Position numbers and translations under genes: made by a program. A model generated the notes under the pieces. It worked only from the letters and a program-made list of their open reading frames with translations. It had not been told where the DNA came from and ran no database searches. Of a stretch of 62,000 nt of DNA, positions 19,321 to 30,138 are shown in pieces. Position 1 is the stretch's first letter; each line of letters starts with the position of its first letter. Origin of the DNA: Symbiodinium natans (Eukaryota; Sar; Dinophyceae; Suessiales; Symbiodiniaceae). The DNA lies in NCBI GenBank assembly GCA_905221605.1, contig CAJNDS010002716.1:1-62000 (forward strand). The letters run 5' to 3'.

Positions 19321-20587
19321 TCCGACTCCGATTCCGACTCCGATTCCGATTCCGACTCCGACTCCGATTCGGATTCCGACTCCGATTCCGATTCCGATTC
19401 CGATTCCGACTCCGATTCCGATTCTGATTCCGACTCCGATTCCGATTCCGATTCCGACTCCGACTCCGATTCCGATTCCGATCGTTCCGATTCCGACTCC
19501 GATTCCGATTCCGATCGTTCCGATTCCGATTCCGATTCCGATTCCGATCGTTCCGATTCCGATTCCGATTCCGATTCCGATCGTTCCGATTCCGATTCCG
19601 ATTCCGATTCCGATCGTTCCGATTCCGATTCCGATTCCTCCGATTCCGGTTCCGATTCCGGTTCCGATTCCTCCGATTCCGGTTCCGATTCCGATTCCGA
19701 TTCCTCCGATTCCGATTCCGATTCCGATTCCTCCGATTCCGATTCCGATTCCGATTCCGATCGTTCCGATTCCGATTCCGATTCCGATCGTTCCGATTCC
19801 GATTCCGATTCCGATTCCGATCGTTCCGATTCCGATTCCGATTCCGATCGTTCCGATTCCGATTCCGATTCCGATCGTTCCGATTCCGATTCCGATTCCG
19901 ATCGTTCCGATTCCGATTCCGATTCCGATCGTTCCGATTCCGATTCCGATTCCGATTTCCGATCCGATTCCGATTCCGATCGTTCCGATTCCGATTCCGA
20001 TCGTTCCGATTCCGATTCCGATTCCGATCGTTCCGATTCCGATTCCGATTCCGATTCCGATTCCGATTCCGATTCCGATTCCGATTCCGATTCCGATCGT
20101 TCCGATTCCGATTCCGATTCCGATTCCGATCGTTCCGATTCCGATTCCGATTCCGATTCCGATTCCGATTCCGATTCCGATTCCGATTCCGATTCCGATC
20201 GTTCCGATTCCGATTCCGATTCCGACTCCGATCGTTCCGACTCCGATTCCGATTCCGATTCCGATCGTTCCGATTCCGATTCCGATTCCGATCGTTCCGA
20301 TTCCGATTCCGACTCCGATTCCGATCGTCCCGATTCCGGTTCCGATTCCGATTCCGATCGTCCCGATTCCGGTTCCGATTCCGATTCCGATCGTCCCGAT
20401 TCCGGTCGTTCCGATTCCGATTCCGATCGTCCCGATTCCGATCGTTCCGATTCCGATTCCGATTCCGATCGTCCCGATTCCGATCGTTCCGATTCCGATT
20501 CCGATCGTCCCGATTCCGATCGTTCCGATTCCGATTCCGATCGTCCCGATTCCGATCGTTCCGATTCCGATTCCGATCGTCCCGATT
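19321..20587. repeat. Satellite block: TTCCGA hexamer with TTCCGATCG/TTCCTCCGA nonamers
   Basis: Hexamer runs separated by nonamers. TTCCTCCGA-type insertions occur at about 19,635-19,740. A CGTCCCGATTCC higher-order unit of 24-30 bp is regular at 20,320-20,587. It is a continuation of the same satellite family as 1-6,050. Confidence 0.95.
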
Positions 20588-21083
20588 CGATGATTCCGAT
20601 GATTCCGGTGATTCCGATGATTTTGATGATTCCGATGATTCCGATGATTCCGATGATTCCGATGATTCCGATGATTCCGATGATTCCGATGATTCCGATG
20701 ACTCCGATGATTCCGATGATTCCGATGATTCCGATGATTCTGATGATTCCGATGATTCCGATGATTCCGATGATTCCGATGATTCCAATGATTCCGATGA
20801 TTCCGATGATTCCGATGATTCCGATGATTCCGATGATTCCGATGATTCCGATGATTCCGATGATTCCGATGATTCCGACGATTCCGACGATTCCGATGAT
20901 TCCGATGATTCCGATGATTCCGATGATTCCGATGATTCCGATGATTCCGATGATTCCGATGATTCCAATGATTCCGATGATTCCGATGACTCCGATGATT
21001 CCGATGATTCCGATGATTCCGATGATTCCGATGATTCCGATGATTCCGATGATTCCGACGATTCCGACGATTCCGATGATTCC
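20588..21083. repeat. Satellite block: TTCCGATGA nonamer (~55 copies)
   Basis: Near-pure nonamer TTCCGATGA with rare single-base variants. The pair TTCCGACGA-TTCCGACGA recurs at 20,874-20,891 and again at 21,055-21,072. A long shared segment spaced about 180 bp apart suggests duplication of a ~180-bp block of units. Confidence 0.93.
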
Positions 21084-21137
21084 TATTCCTCCGACTCCGA
21101 TTCCGACTCCGACTCCGACTCCGACTCCGACCCCGAT

Positions 21138-21173
<36 letters not shown>

Positions 21174-21285
21174 TCCGACTCCGACTCCGACTCCGACTCC
21201 GACTGCGACTGCGACTGCGACTGCGACTGCGACTACGACTACGACTACGACTACGACTACGATTACGATTACGATTACGATTACG
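21084..21285. repeat. Hexamer array changing stepwise at the satellite edge
   Basis: The hexamer changes in ordered blocks from left to right: TTCCGA/CTCCGA, then CCCCGA, CTCCGA, CTGCGA, CTACGA and TTACGA. Each block has 4-9 copies. One base changes per step while the GA ending is kept. Confidence 0.9.
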
Positions 21286-21286
21286 G

Positions 21287-21790
21287 AGGATGGGCCCCCC
21301 CCCTTTGGGCAAAGGGGGGCTTAAGCCCCCCTTTCAGCCCCCCTTAAGCCCCCCTTCAAAGGGGTCCCTGCAAAGGGGGTCCCTTCGGGGGGGGGGGCAA
21401 AGGCTCAAAGCCCTGCCCCCCCTTAAGCCCCCCTAAGCTCCCCCCTTAAGCCCCCCCTTAAGCCCCCCCTTCAGCCCCCCCTTAAGCCCCCCCTTAAGCC
21501 CCCCCTTAAGCCCCCCCTTAAGCCCCTTCCTTAAGCCCCCTTAAGCCCCCCCTTAAGCCCCCCCTCAAAGGCCCCTTGAACCCCCCCGTTTAAGCTCCCC
21601 TTTAAGCTCCCCTTAAAGCCTCCCTTTAAATGAGCCCTTCAAGCTCCCCTTTAAGCCTCCCTGTTTCAGCTCCCTTTCAAGCCCCCCTAGAGCCCCCTTT
21701 CAAAGCCCCCTAGAGCCCCCCCGGAAAGCCTCCCTTTCAGCCTCTCTTTTTCGCCCCCTTAAAGCCCCTAAAGCTCCCCCTGAAGCCGCG
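21287..21790. repeat. C-rich repeat, CCCCCTTAAG-type
   Basis: Roughly 11- to 13-bp units AGCCCCCCCTTA, clearest at 21,420-21,560. They decay to the right into AGCTCCCCTTTA, AGCCTCCCTTTC and AGCCCCCTAG forms. The unit carries the palindrome CTTAAG. The plus strand is almost free of G outside AAG. No gene is present. Confidence 0.9.
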
Positions 21791-21799
21791 ACCAATCTC

Positions 21800-22075
21800 C
21801 CCTCTGTGGAGGGTTTAGACAGCAGTTTAAGAGGCCTAATACTTGCCTTGCTGGGCCTTTGGGCAGCAATTTAAGGCGTAATACTTGCTGGACCTTTTGC
21901 GGAGGGTTTAGGCAGTTGGCCTAATACTTGCTGGACCTTTTTTGGAGGGTTTGGGCATTGCGCAGCAGTTTAAAAGGCATCATACTTGCTGGACCTTCTG
22001 CAAAGAATTCAGGCGGAAATACATTACTGGGCCTTTTGGAGGGTTCGGGCAGCATTTTAAGACGTCTAAGAGCAA
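21800..22075. repeat. Degenerate ~60-70-bp tandem repeat
   Basis: About four imperfect copies recognised by the shared strings GGGCAGCA-TTTAAG, CTAATACTTGCTGGACCTTTT and GGAGGGTTTAGGCAG. Copies differ by indels. It directly follows the C-rich repeat. Confidence 0.75.
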
Positions 22076-24457
22076 CTTTGCAAGCTTAAACAAGCGGAGG
22101 GGAGAAACTTATCCTCTACCAAAGGTCTAGCAGGTATGAAGCCATTTTTTTAAGTGCAAGATTTTGCGGAAAACCATATTTTCTGAAAAAAAACAGAGTA
22201 AACCAGAATTTAAGAGTTATTTCTGGTTTATTTGCGTTATATTTTGTGGACAGACTGTTTCAGTGCACAACATGCAGAATCTAAACTTAAAATCATTACA
22301 AATGAAAATTGTGTTCTAATGATTGGTGCTGGTAGGTTTTTGCATTCTCCTTGTTAGGACCTTACGTAAGTCTTGCAAGAAGGCTAGCAGTCTTAAAGTC
22401 ACAACTTCTTTACACTTTAGTTTGACTCTTAAAAACATTTGTCTCTGTTGCAATGGACTGCAAATGTGGTAAAGGTCAAAAGAAACCAATTCTAGCTTCG
22501 GCTTTTCCGCTGCACTTGAAGTTGCGGAACGTATCCGTGGGCAAACAGCATAGAAAGGCAAGAAAGAAGAAACTGGAGCCCAGTCTAATAAATCTGATGA
22601 TGTGGTCAAAACGTTTCATTAAACTTGATTGCATTTATGGTTATTTTTTGTTTGAAAAATGTTGTTGGCACAGTGTTTGAAACAACAGAAGAAACCAAAA
22701 AGCTGAGCCCAATGTGGAGCTTCAAAGCCAATTTAGACAAAAAAATTAAACTTGTCGACGAACTATTCTCAAAGCATTTGTTGCAATGGACTTCCACTGT
22801 GCTGCTAATGTGGAAAGAAGCGTCCGCTTCAAAAAAAGAAACCAAGTCTTACCTCCGGCCCGCTGCAGATGGTTGCAGATCTGCCGCTTGGGTACGTTTC
22901 CACCTTGGGTCAAGCACTTTGGCGCACTCCAGTCCAGCTTTTCTGTCTGGCACATCCGATGATCGCCGGTTTTGTCCGATCTGCCAGTATGAAAAAGCGG
23001 CGTGCAGTGCTTTTCCCACATTTAAAGTCCAGCATCCGAACAGACAAGTTTTTTTGGGCCGATCGTCCAAGCTCCTACAATTTGCAGATGTTGTAAATGT
23101 TGTGAAAGGAGTGGGCCGAAGGTTTTGGTGTTACATTTCAGAAACCCGCAAGGAAATTGTTGTTCTTGCACTGTTGTTTTTGTGGCAGCATGTGAGGGGG
23201 AAGTGTTGGTTTGTAAGGTGGGCTATGTCGAATTGTTTTCGGTGAGGGTCTTTGAGTTTTGGGTGCTTTTGAATTCAATCACGTTATACGAGGTGGCAGG
23301 TTCTGGAGGGAGGGGGGGGGGTGAGTAGCATAGATGTAGATGATCACAGGGAGGGGGGGGGTGAGTAGCATAGATGTAGATGATCACATGCGTGCAATGA
23401 GTGTTGAGCGTCTTGGAGATGATCGGCAGTCATCATGCAGAAGCATAAATTTGTCATGCGCTTTTTACCTTCACGGCTCGATGGCGCCGATAGCCCGTTG
23501 TTTGAACACAGCGTACAGCAAAGAGTTAGCCACATGACCGCTGAATTCATTGTTCGTGCTGCCCGAAGAACAGCTTGAGGAGAACAACAGCATGGTCATG
23601 TGTGAGTGCAGTTTTGAAGAGCAAAGTTATTCCACGCAGGCCATATGCCCGTGCAACATTGATTAGAAGACTGGCTAAGCCATGAGCATGTTGCCGGAGA
23701 TCTCTCCAGGTGGTGTTCGAGCATTGTGTTTGCAGCATGTTTTAGAGTGCGTCGTCAGTTGCATTTCCGCGTTTCAGGCTTCAGCACGTGTTTTTTTTGA
23801 TGGTGTTGGTTCTTGGTGATCAGGGTTAGATGATTGTAGGGACCCAAGCTTCAAACATGACACACCATTGTGGATTTCCGATCGCAAGCCTTGAGGAATT
23901 AAAGTGTTTCAATGTTGCAAGACGTTTTCGCCAAACGTTTCGATTTTTGGCCGCCTTACCGTTGAAGGCGGGACGAGAGAGAAACCGAAGGCACAGATCC
24001 CGTTTGCATGGCGCGCTGATGTTTGCAAATGCCACGTGGCTTTGCTTAATGCCTTAAACCTCGTGGCCGGAAACTTGTTCAGGCGCAGTTCCTCAAAGAG
24101 ACCTACGATGTCTCCTTTGATGGAGGTGTATTGATTCGGCATGTGAGGCCTCCGAACACGTGATGCTTTGCCAGGTGAGGCAAGACACCATTTGTGGAAG
24201 AAGGCCAGCGGATTGCAATGGCGCTTTTGTGTCCATGATGCTCTTTTGAAGGTGTTGCCACAAAATGGCAAAAGGCGTGGTGATGCCAAGGCTGGGTCTG
24301 CTGCAAATTAAGCAGTTTTTGAACATTTTTGAACCAAGTCCTTTCAAAGTCGTTTCCATGTGCTGTGAAGGTGCAAGAGTGGCTGCAGGCAGAGCACCAA
24401 GCCGCCCGGGGCCCTCGTGTTTTTCATGGTGCAAGGCTGTGGAGAAGGGTCTTGTGA
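22076..24457. other. Interval with no supported gene
   Basis: AT-richer sequence with open frames of up to about 206 codons on the plus strand (22,625-23,245, opening at a TTG). They lack any recognisable domain, and alternative frames are equally open. A ~40-bp direct tandem duplication (23,308-23,388) lies inside. Exons of an unknown gene cannot be excluded. Confidence 0.5.
23308..23388. repeat. Two-copy ~40-bp tandem duplication with poly-G
   Basis: The segment from GGGAGG(G)n through GTGAGTAGCATAGATG to GATCACA occurs twice back to back, differing only in G-run length. Confidence 0.9.
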
Positions 24458-25551
24458 CCTAGGCTGAGGAACGCGCCGAAAAACGTTGGCGCCAAAAGTT
24501 CGAGGCCACACTGAAGCATCGACGTGGGGCTTTTTGACATTCGGTGACACTTGCGTCTGCAAAGCTACGCTCGGCAGGAATGGCAAATGGAGTGGCAAGC
24601 GGAGCAAGCGAACTTCCAGCCGGACAGCGAGCTTGGCAAGGCTGGACTGCAAGTACTTCTGAGTTTTGAGTACTGGACAGCGATTCGCAGAGCATTCGAA
24701 CCGCCGCACGACTTTACCAGGAGCGAAGTGCTTCAAGCCCGGAGATTCGTTCTGAGATGCAAGAGCCATGGCCTTGTGTCCACAATAGTCTTGCTGCCGT
24801 GCTCCGGAGTGCCCCGCTGGTTCAGCACCCTGCCCATCAGGTCCACGCTGGAGGCCGGAGATGCCGCACTCTGTCGCATGGTTATCCGACTCTCCCACGT
24901 ATGCAATCGTGTGCCAAGCGTCCTCGTTGGGGAGGACCTCAGAAGCCGGGCCGAAGCTGCGGAAAAAGAGTGCGAGGAGTTGCGCAGTGAATGCAAAGGC
25001 CGTGGCAGGAGCATTGAGAGCATCCAGTGATTCTAGTGGTTGGAGAGATCCTTGCCAGGCCAATTAGATGAGCTGGCAAGGCTTTATGAGGCCCAGCCTT
25101 TGCATGTTGTGTTTCTGAGATGAGATACTTGAGATCGCTTGGAAGTTCTCATGCAAGGTAGGCGGTTATGTAGATGCTTATTCCCGTGTTTGATGTGCAA
25201 CGTTCGGATGTCGGTCAACGATTGCCATGCATGCCATACATTCCTGACGCGTGCCCGGCTTCGCAGGAGTTCCGGCGGGCACACAAGAAGGTGCAGGAGG
25301 ACGGTACAGCCATGGTACTTGAGTATTCTTATCTGCTTCTCGCTGCCACGAATTTATGTTATGTTTTCGAGATGCCTTCTCAGTGAGATTGCGACTTGTG
25401 TTGCTACATATGGTAGTCTGTTCAACAGCGTTGTTGTGGCGATGGTTTTGTCTTCGGACATGCACGCTTTCAACCACTTCAAGCTTCAATGGTTGTGTGT
25501 TTGCCGATGAAGCGCAGGAAAAAGCTCGGCGAGAGACTATCGAGAAGTAGG
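24458..25551 (+). CDS. Possible multi-exon coiled-coil protein gene (exon cluster)
   Basis: Four short stretches on the plus strand read as charged, helix-forming peptide: EERAEKRWRQKFEATLKHRR (about 24,462-24,530), AEAAEKECEELRSECKGRGR (about 24,950-25,010), SQEFRRAHKKVQEDGTAM (about 25,260-25,313) and DEAQEKARRETIEK followed by a TAG stop at about 25,549-25,551. Each is bordered by stops or frame changes, as expected for small exons separated by introns. Further similar pieces lie at 26,118-26,200 (QDKWTAKLDHRISQLHQACV) and 26,680-26,780 (Ala/Glu-rich), perhaps from a neighbouring gene. The function is unknown. Exon edges cannot be fixed by eye. Confidence 0.35.
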
Positions 25552-25636
25552 AAGCCCAGTTCTCGTGGAGGTGGTGGTCACGAAAGCGGCCTGAAATCGG
25601 TTTTGTCTACCATGTCACTTTGGGTCCTAAATATGT

Positions 25637-28560
25637 CCGGGGCCTCAGTGGCTTAATGGTATGCTAGTTCAAGAGCTGGCCCGCCAGGCGGTCGGCCCTC
25701 CCTCCCCCTCCGTTTAGGTACCTGCCTCGTAGGGATGCAGGCTGTTAAAGGGTGCAATTCACTTGTGCAGTGGCAACCCTACGCTAAAACAGAGCATGTT
25801 CAAGCTCTTCCTTGAAGCTCTGCGCAAGTCACAACACCGTAGACGGCACACCCACTGAGCTGGCCCTAAACCTTAGCCTTGCAAACGCCTTGCCAGTTCC
25901 ATCTGATGGCACACACACAACATAAATCCTGAGTCTCACACCGCAATAAGCCAATGTTCCTCCAAGCATCCTTTTCCAAACCCCCTGCAAGCATTGAACT
26001 TTGGACGGGGTGCGCAGCAGCTCCAATTTGACCAAGGCATCTGAGTTCTGCCGTCGAGGATGGGATATTGTGAAACTGGATGAAACTAGGCGAATTGATG
26101 ACTTGACTGCAACGGAGCGGCTTGCAAGGAGCAAGACAAGTGGACAGCGAAGTTGGACCATCGCATTTCACAGCTGCACCAGGCATGCGTGAAAGCCGCT
26201 TCAAGCTGGGGTTTGCACTGCTGTCACTTTAGGCGCGGCAACAGCGGCGTGCCATCGGCGCAGGAGTCGCACGCTTTAGCCGCTCGATCCGTTGATGTCC
26301 GTTGATGCCCGTGGCTTTTCTGTTGCTGTTCTGTCGCTCTTCTGTTTCTCTTTGGCGTCCTAAACCCACTGAACCCCACTCAGGCAACAGGATACACACC
26401 CTGGATCTGAGGCGTGGTGCGCTCACGATGGGCATTTTTCTTCTTATTAGGCATTTGGTCATTTCTGTGCAGGGCGGCGGAGTGGCTAGCACAAGCTGCC
26501 AGCGACAAGAGCACGGATCCAAAACAGTGGGCCTTTACGTGGAAACTTCATCCCTTTAACAGTACCACTGCTTAGACACACCACAAGCCACCAGGTCGTG
26601 AAATCCCCGACTTGGTCGAGGAGTCTTGTGAGCCACAGGCATAAATGCCCCAAGCTCCACTATGAAGTGCCCTTGGGCCAGGAGCTCACAGCTGCCCGTG
26701 CCGCAGCTTCCGAGGCAGAACGCCAGGCAGGGGAGTCAGGGAAGTTGGAAGCAGAAGGTGTCGCAAAGGATATCGGCGGTCTGAAGGCTATCTTGACAGC
26801 AATCACATCACGGGGTTGTGTCTTAGCGCCGCGTTCTGTCGGCTTGCTGGATCATGATGTTTTGATGATGTTTTGATTCGCTATTTCTTTGGAATTCTTG
26901 GGATGTATTGGGTCAGCTCACTAATTCCACAGTCCGTTGAAATGGTTGCGCTTTGGCCACTGGCCGATAAGAGGTGGCCGATGCCGAGGCGGCATCGAAG
27001 GCCGGGGTTCTGAAGCGTCACTTCGGGAAAGGGGTTCAGGTTTCAAAATGAAAGGACGTCTTCGAAAAATCCGCCATTCCCCCCACCCCCGCCCCCCCCC
27101 CCCCCCCCCAATGGTGATCTCGATGCTCTCCTTAACAGCTGCAATCTCAATCTTCTTGTTGCACTTGGGTCTCCCGCGTACGGACTGCGGCCTTACTGTT
27201 GCACGCTTGCTGCTGGTATCTGCTTTTGCTTGCAAGGTTGGGATCTGGAACTTTTCGCGGATTGCACAGAGGGGAACAACCAGTCATGTCTCAGGAGGCA
27301 CTGGGCTTCCTTGAAAGCCTGGAGGTTTCGAACATCGACCTGGTGCGGCACCCTGACAGGGTCATCTTGCTGCTGAGCCCAAGACTTCAATGACATCTCT
27401 AGACCTTTTGCACTAATCTACCAAAGTCTGGAAGCTTGGAAGTGGATGGAATTTTGGTACTCTGCCAAGGTGGACGGTACTTCCTTCGCAAGCGCGTACA
27501 AGGCTGGTCTTGTGTTGTGCTGAAGGTCACTGAGAGTTCATTCTTTGATGTAGCTTTGTCGTGCAGAACATGCGTGTTCGAAGTGGCATTCCGAGCAAGC
27601 TTGTACTCATTCACGAGGTGGCTGTTCGCTTGAAAGTGAGATACATCCGATTCCATGGTCACTGTGGCAAGAGCACCGAATCACTTCACTTTCCTCCTTG
27701 GATGACATCGCTCTCTCTGTGGAGCCGTGCGAACCTTTGAAACCCCTGTTCTCGTTTGGACTACCTCACCACAGAAGTTCGTCAGCGCTTGCGGGTGCTT
27801 TTCTCCGCAACTGACATCGATGGTGCAGCAGTGAGAGGATTCTTGGTACCAGTTCGTGGCCGGAAGAACCATCGAAAGTAACCCGGCCGTTTGAGCAACT
27901 CCGCATCGGCACCAACTAGCTGGATTTCGATTAAGCAGCTGCTTTCGCGCTTGTTCCACGGCGGTTAAACTTTTAGCCCGGGTTATCGATGGACAATGGA
28001 CGCCCTTGAGCCGCTAGGACACTTCCCTCGATCACCAGCTTGAAGCTGCACCCTGTTGGATAGCTCATTGTCATGTCATAATCATGATGGACCCCGCTGT
28101 CTATTGCTTTCTGTTTCCAGCCAGACTACATAATTCCTTGGCCGCTCACTGGCGACCGATCCACCGGATCTGGTCGCCTGACCAGCCTTAACGTCTCCTT
28201 TTGAGCGAGTTGCCAATACAGCTTTGGCCGATGAATTGTCAGCTGAACCGCCTCCGACAGGGCTTCTGGTGTTCTTTTCGGCGAAAATACCAAATTCAAC
28301 ATGACTGTGTCCTGACACACCCAAGTGAAGACAAAAATCGTAAACAAACTCAGATGCACCACATTATGAAGAGCACGTGGACTTGCACGAGCTGTTACAA
28401 GGGAATGCTCTCGCCAGGCTGCATGGGAACCCTGGGCCTTGGAGGCCTTGGAGGCCTTGAAGCTGTTTCTGAAAGGATGTTGGTTATTGGTTATTCGGTG
28501 GCGAGAGTAGGGCCGTGAAAGACGCCTCGCCCTCAGGAAGACACAGGACAATCCTCACCT
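25637..28560. other. Interval with weak exon-like pieces only
   Basis: Short coding-like stretches occur at 26,118-26,200 and 26,680-26,780 (helical, charged) and at 27,288-27,392 (EALGFLESLEVSNIDLVRHP, followed by a stop). None is long enough to name. A poly-C run lies at about 27,094-27,109. No RNA gene was recognised. Confidence 0.4.
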
Positions 28561-28661
28561 GCCTCGGGCTTGGATATGTTGTTCAGCGGAGAGATCTGTG
28601 CTCGCTGAGTTGTTCCACTTGGGCTTGGTGCTTCGCCAGGGCGGGGAGATGTCTGCAGAGA

Positions 28662-28741
28662 TGGAGGTGCTCTGAGTGTGCTGAGTTCTCTGAGGGCTCT
28701 GAATGCTCTGAGTGCTCTGAGGGCTCTGAGTGCTCTGTGTC
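28662..28741. repeat. 9-bp minisatellite (CTCTGAGTG/CTCTGAGGG)
   Basis: About eight copies of a nonamer of the type CTCTGAGTG with GGG, AAT and TTC variants. Confidence 0.85.
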
Positions 28742-29525
28742 GTCCTTTGAATTTCCCCTGGTCCATTTTATCCTCCAGGAATCAGCGAAGCTCGGGTCCG
28801 AATCGCAGCCGCAATCTCCCTTCGAGGCAAAGACTCCGCCAGTTGTTGTCGAGCAGCTGTTGTGGCGTTATGGGAAGCATGGAATGTTGCCGCCAGGAAT
28901 CTCCCGAGTCGCCGGACAGTGCTTCCTATCCGAGCGGGAAGGCCATGAATCACGGGTATGACAGAAATTCGACGAATGCGGACCAGAGCCTCATGAAACA
29001 TGCAAAGGTTGGTGAGCTGGAGGTCTGCTTTGCTGACGAGGCCCAGGATCCAGTTTTTGTGAAGCTCTGCCGGTCTTGTCCTCACGCTTTTCTCAGGATG
29101 TTTCTGCCCCGGTGGACCCGGGCAGTCCGGAGGCAGCAATCACTCAACGGGTGTTCAAATGTTCAAATGGGCACAAAGGTTACAACAGCTAGGTCGTATA
29201 GGAGCCTTGCAGCACCGTCGTTGGTCTAGGCTGATGCGATTATTAGCGCTAATTCACCGACCATAGTTGAGGCATGCGAGGGGATGGAGGGGAGGTTCCG
29301 CCAAGTTTTTGCATCGAAGAAAAAGGGTCATGGCTTGGCTTGAAGCCTGTGGTGTATCTTGATATTTGCTTGTTTCTGATGCAACAAAGATCATTTTCCC
29401 GGAAGAGTCGAGACGCGTTGCATCTTTTCGAGCCTCGCACTCCGCGACATCCTTCTGCTCTTTTGCGGCCCATGTTGTAAGGGAAGATGTGAAGCCAGGA
29501 TGCAAAGCTTGAAGGGTCCTATACC

Positions 29526-29920
29526 ATGGACGATGCGCTCGAAGAGGTGGGGTCGCTTCCCAATTCTTCCTCCTCGCCACGGTCCTCCTTCATAGTTCCT
29601 TCATGTTTCAGGACCCAAGCGAACAGGAGCCAGAGTGAAGCCATCGCTTCTCTGGTCTTGAGCGCGCTCTCACCGTTAATCGTTAATGCAGCTCGGGCTG
29701 CTAAGTGGCCCGAGCTCTCCGTTTGGCCCGAATGGGCCGACGTGCCGCCCTTCAAGACCCATCATTTGGCTGCAAAAACTGCTGCAAATTGCTGCGACAG
29801 CTCAAACGATTCTCTCATGGTTTCAAGTCTTTCGAAACTTCCATGGCCCAGCATCACATACCCGCGGCAGAATTTCCCGAAATCCCCCGAAAGGTCTCTC
29901 TGCTCAAGCTTGAGAGCTGA
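29526..29920 (+). other. Possible terminal exon upstream of the fumarate reductase gene
   Basis: The frame ending at a stop at 29,918-29,920 reads FKSFETSMAQHHIPAAEFPE and then IPRKVSLLKLES over its last ~100 bp. This looks coding, although an overlapping frame (29,526-29,951) is also open. No family is recognised. It could be the 3' end of a gene upstream of the fumarate reductase, in the same orientation. Confidence 0.25.
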
Positions 29921-29953
29921 GAGGGAGTCTAAGATCCGACTCTCTGCGTAGCG

Positions 29954-30012
29954 ATCCGTTGGGGAACCTCAGGGGAGTGCCTCAGCCCGAATCGTTGAGG
30001 TTCCCAGGATCC
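29954..30012. other. Imperfect hairpin upstream of the fumarate reductase gene
   Basis: GGGAACCTCA at about 29,961-29,970 pairs with TGAGGTTCCC at about 29,996-30,005, with GATCC near both outer ends. It lies about 130 bp before the first recognised exon. Function unknown. Confidence 0.5.
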
Positions 30013-30138
30013 ATATGGTAATGTAGTAATGCAGGTTGAGGTTATTTCATTGATTCATGGTTCTTGTGAAATGGCGTCATCCCGCAACTTCGGACAGCCA
30101 CATGACCTAACAAGCTGGGTAGGCCGTGTTTCGACAGC

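Noticed and set aside
24344-25063. 239-codon minus-strand frame.
   Set aside because: No recognisable domain, and the opposite strand of the same interval carries better exon-like coiled-coil peptides.
25637-25720. tRNA-like A-box (TGGCTTAATGG) and B-box-like (AGTTCAAGAGC) words.
   Set aside because: The two boxes are only a few bases apart, and no cloverleaf with an acceptor stem could be drawn. A decayed SINE head remains possible.
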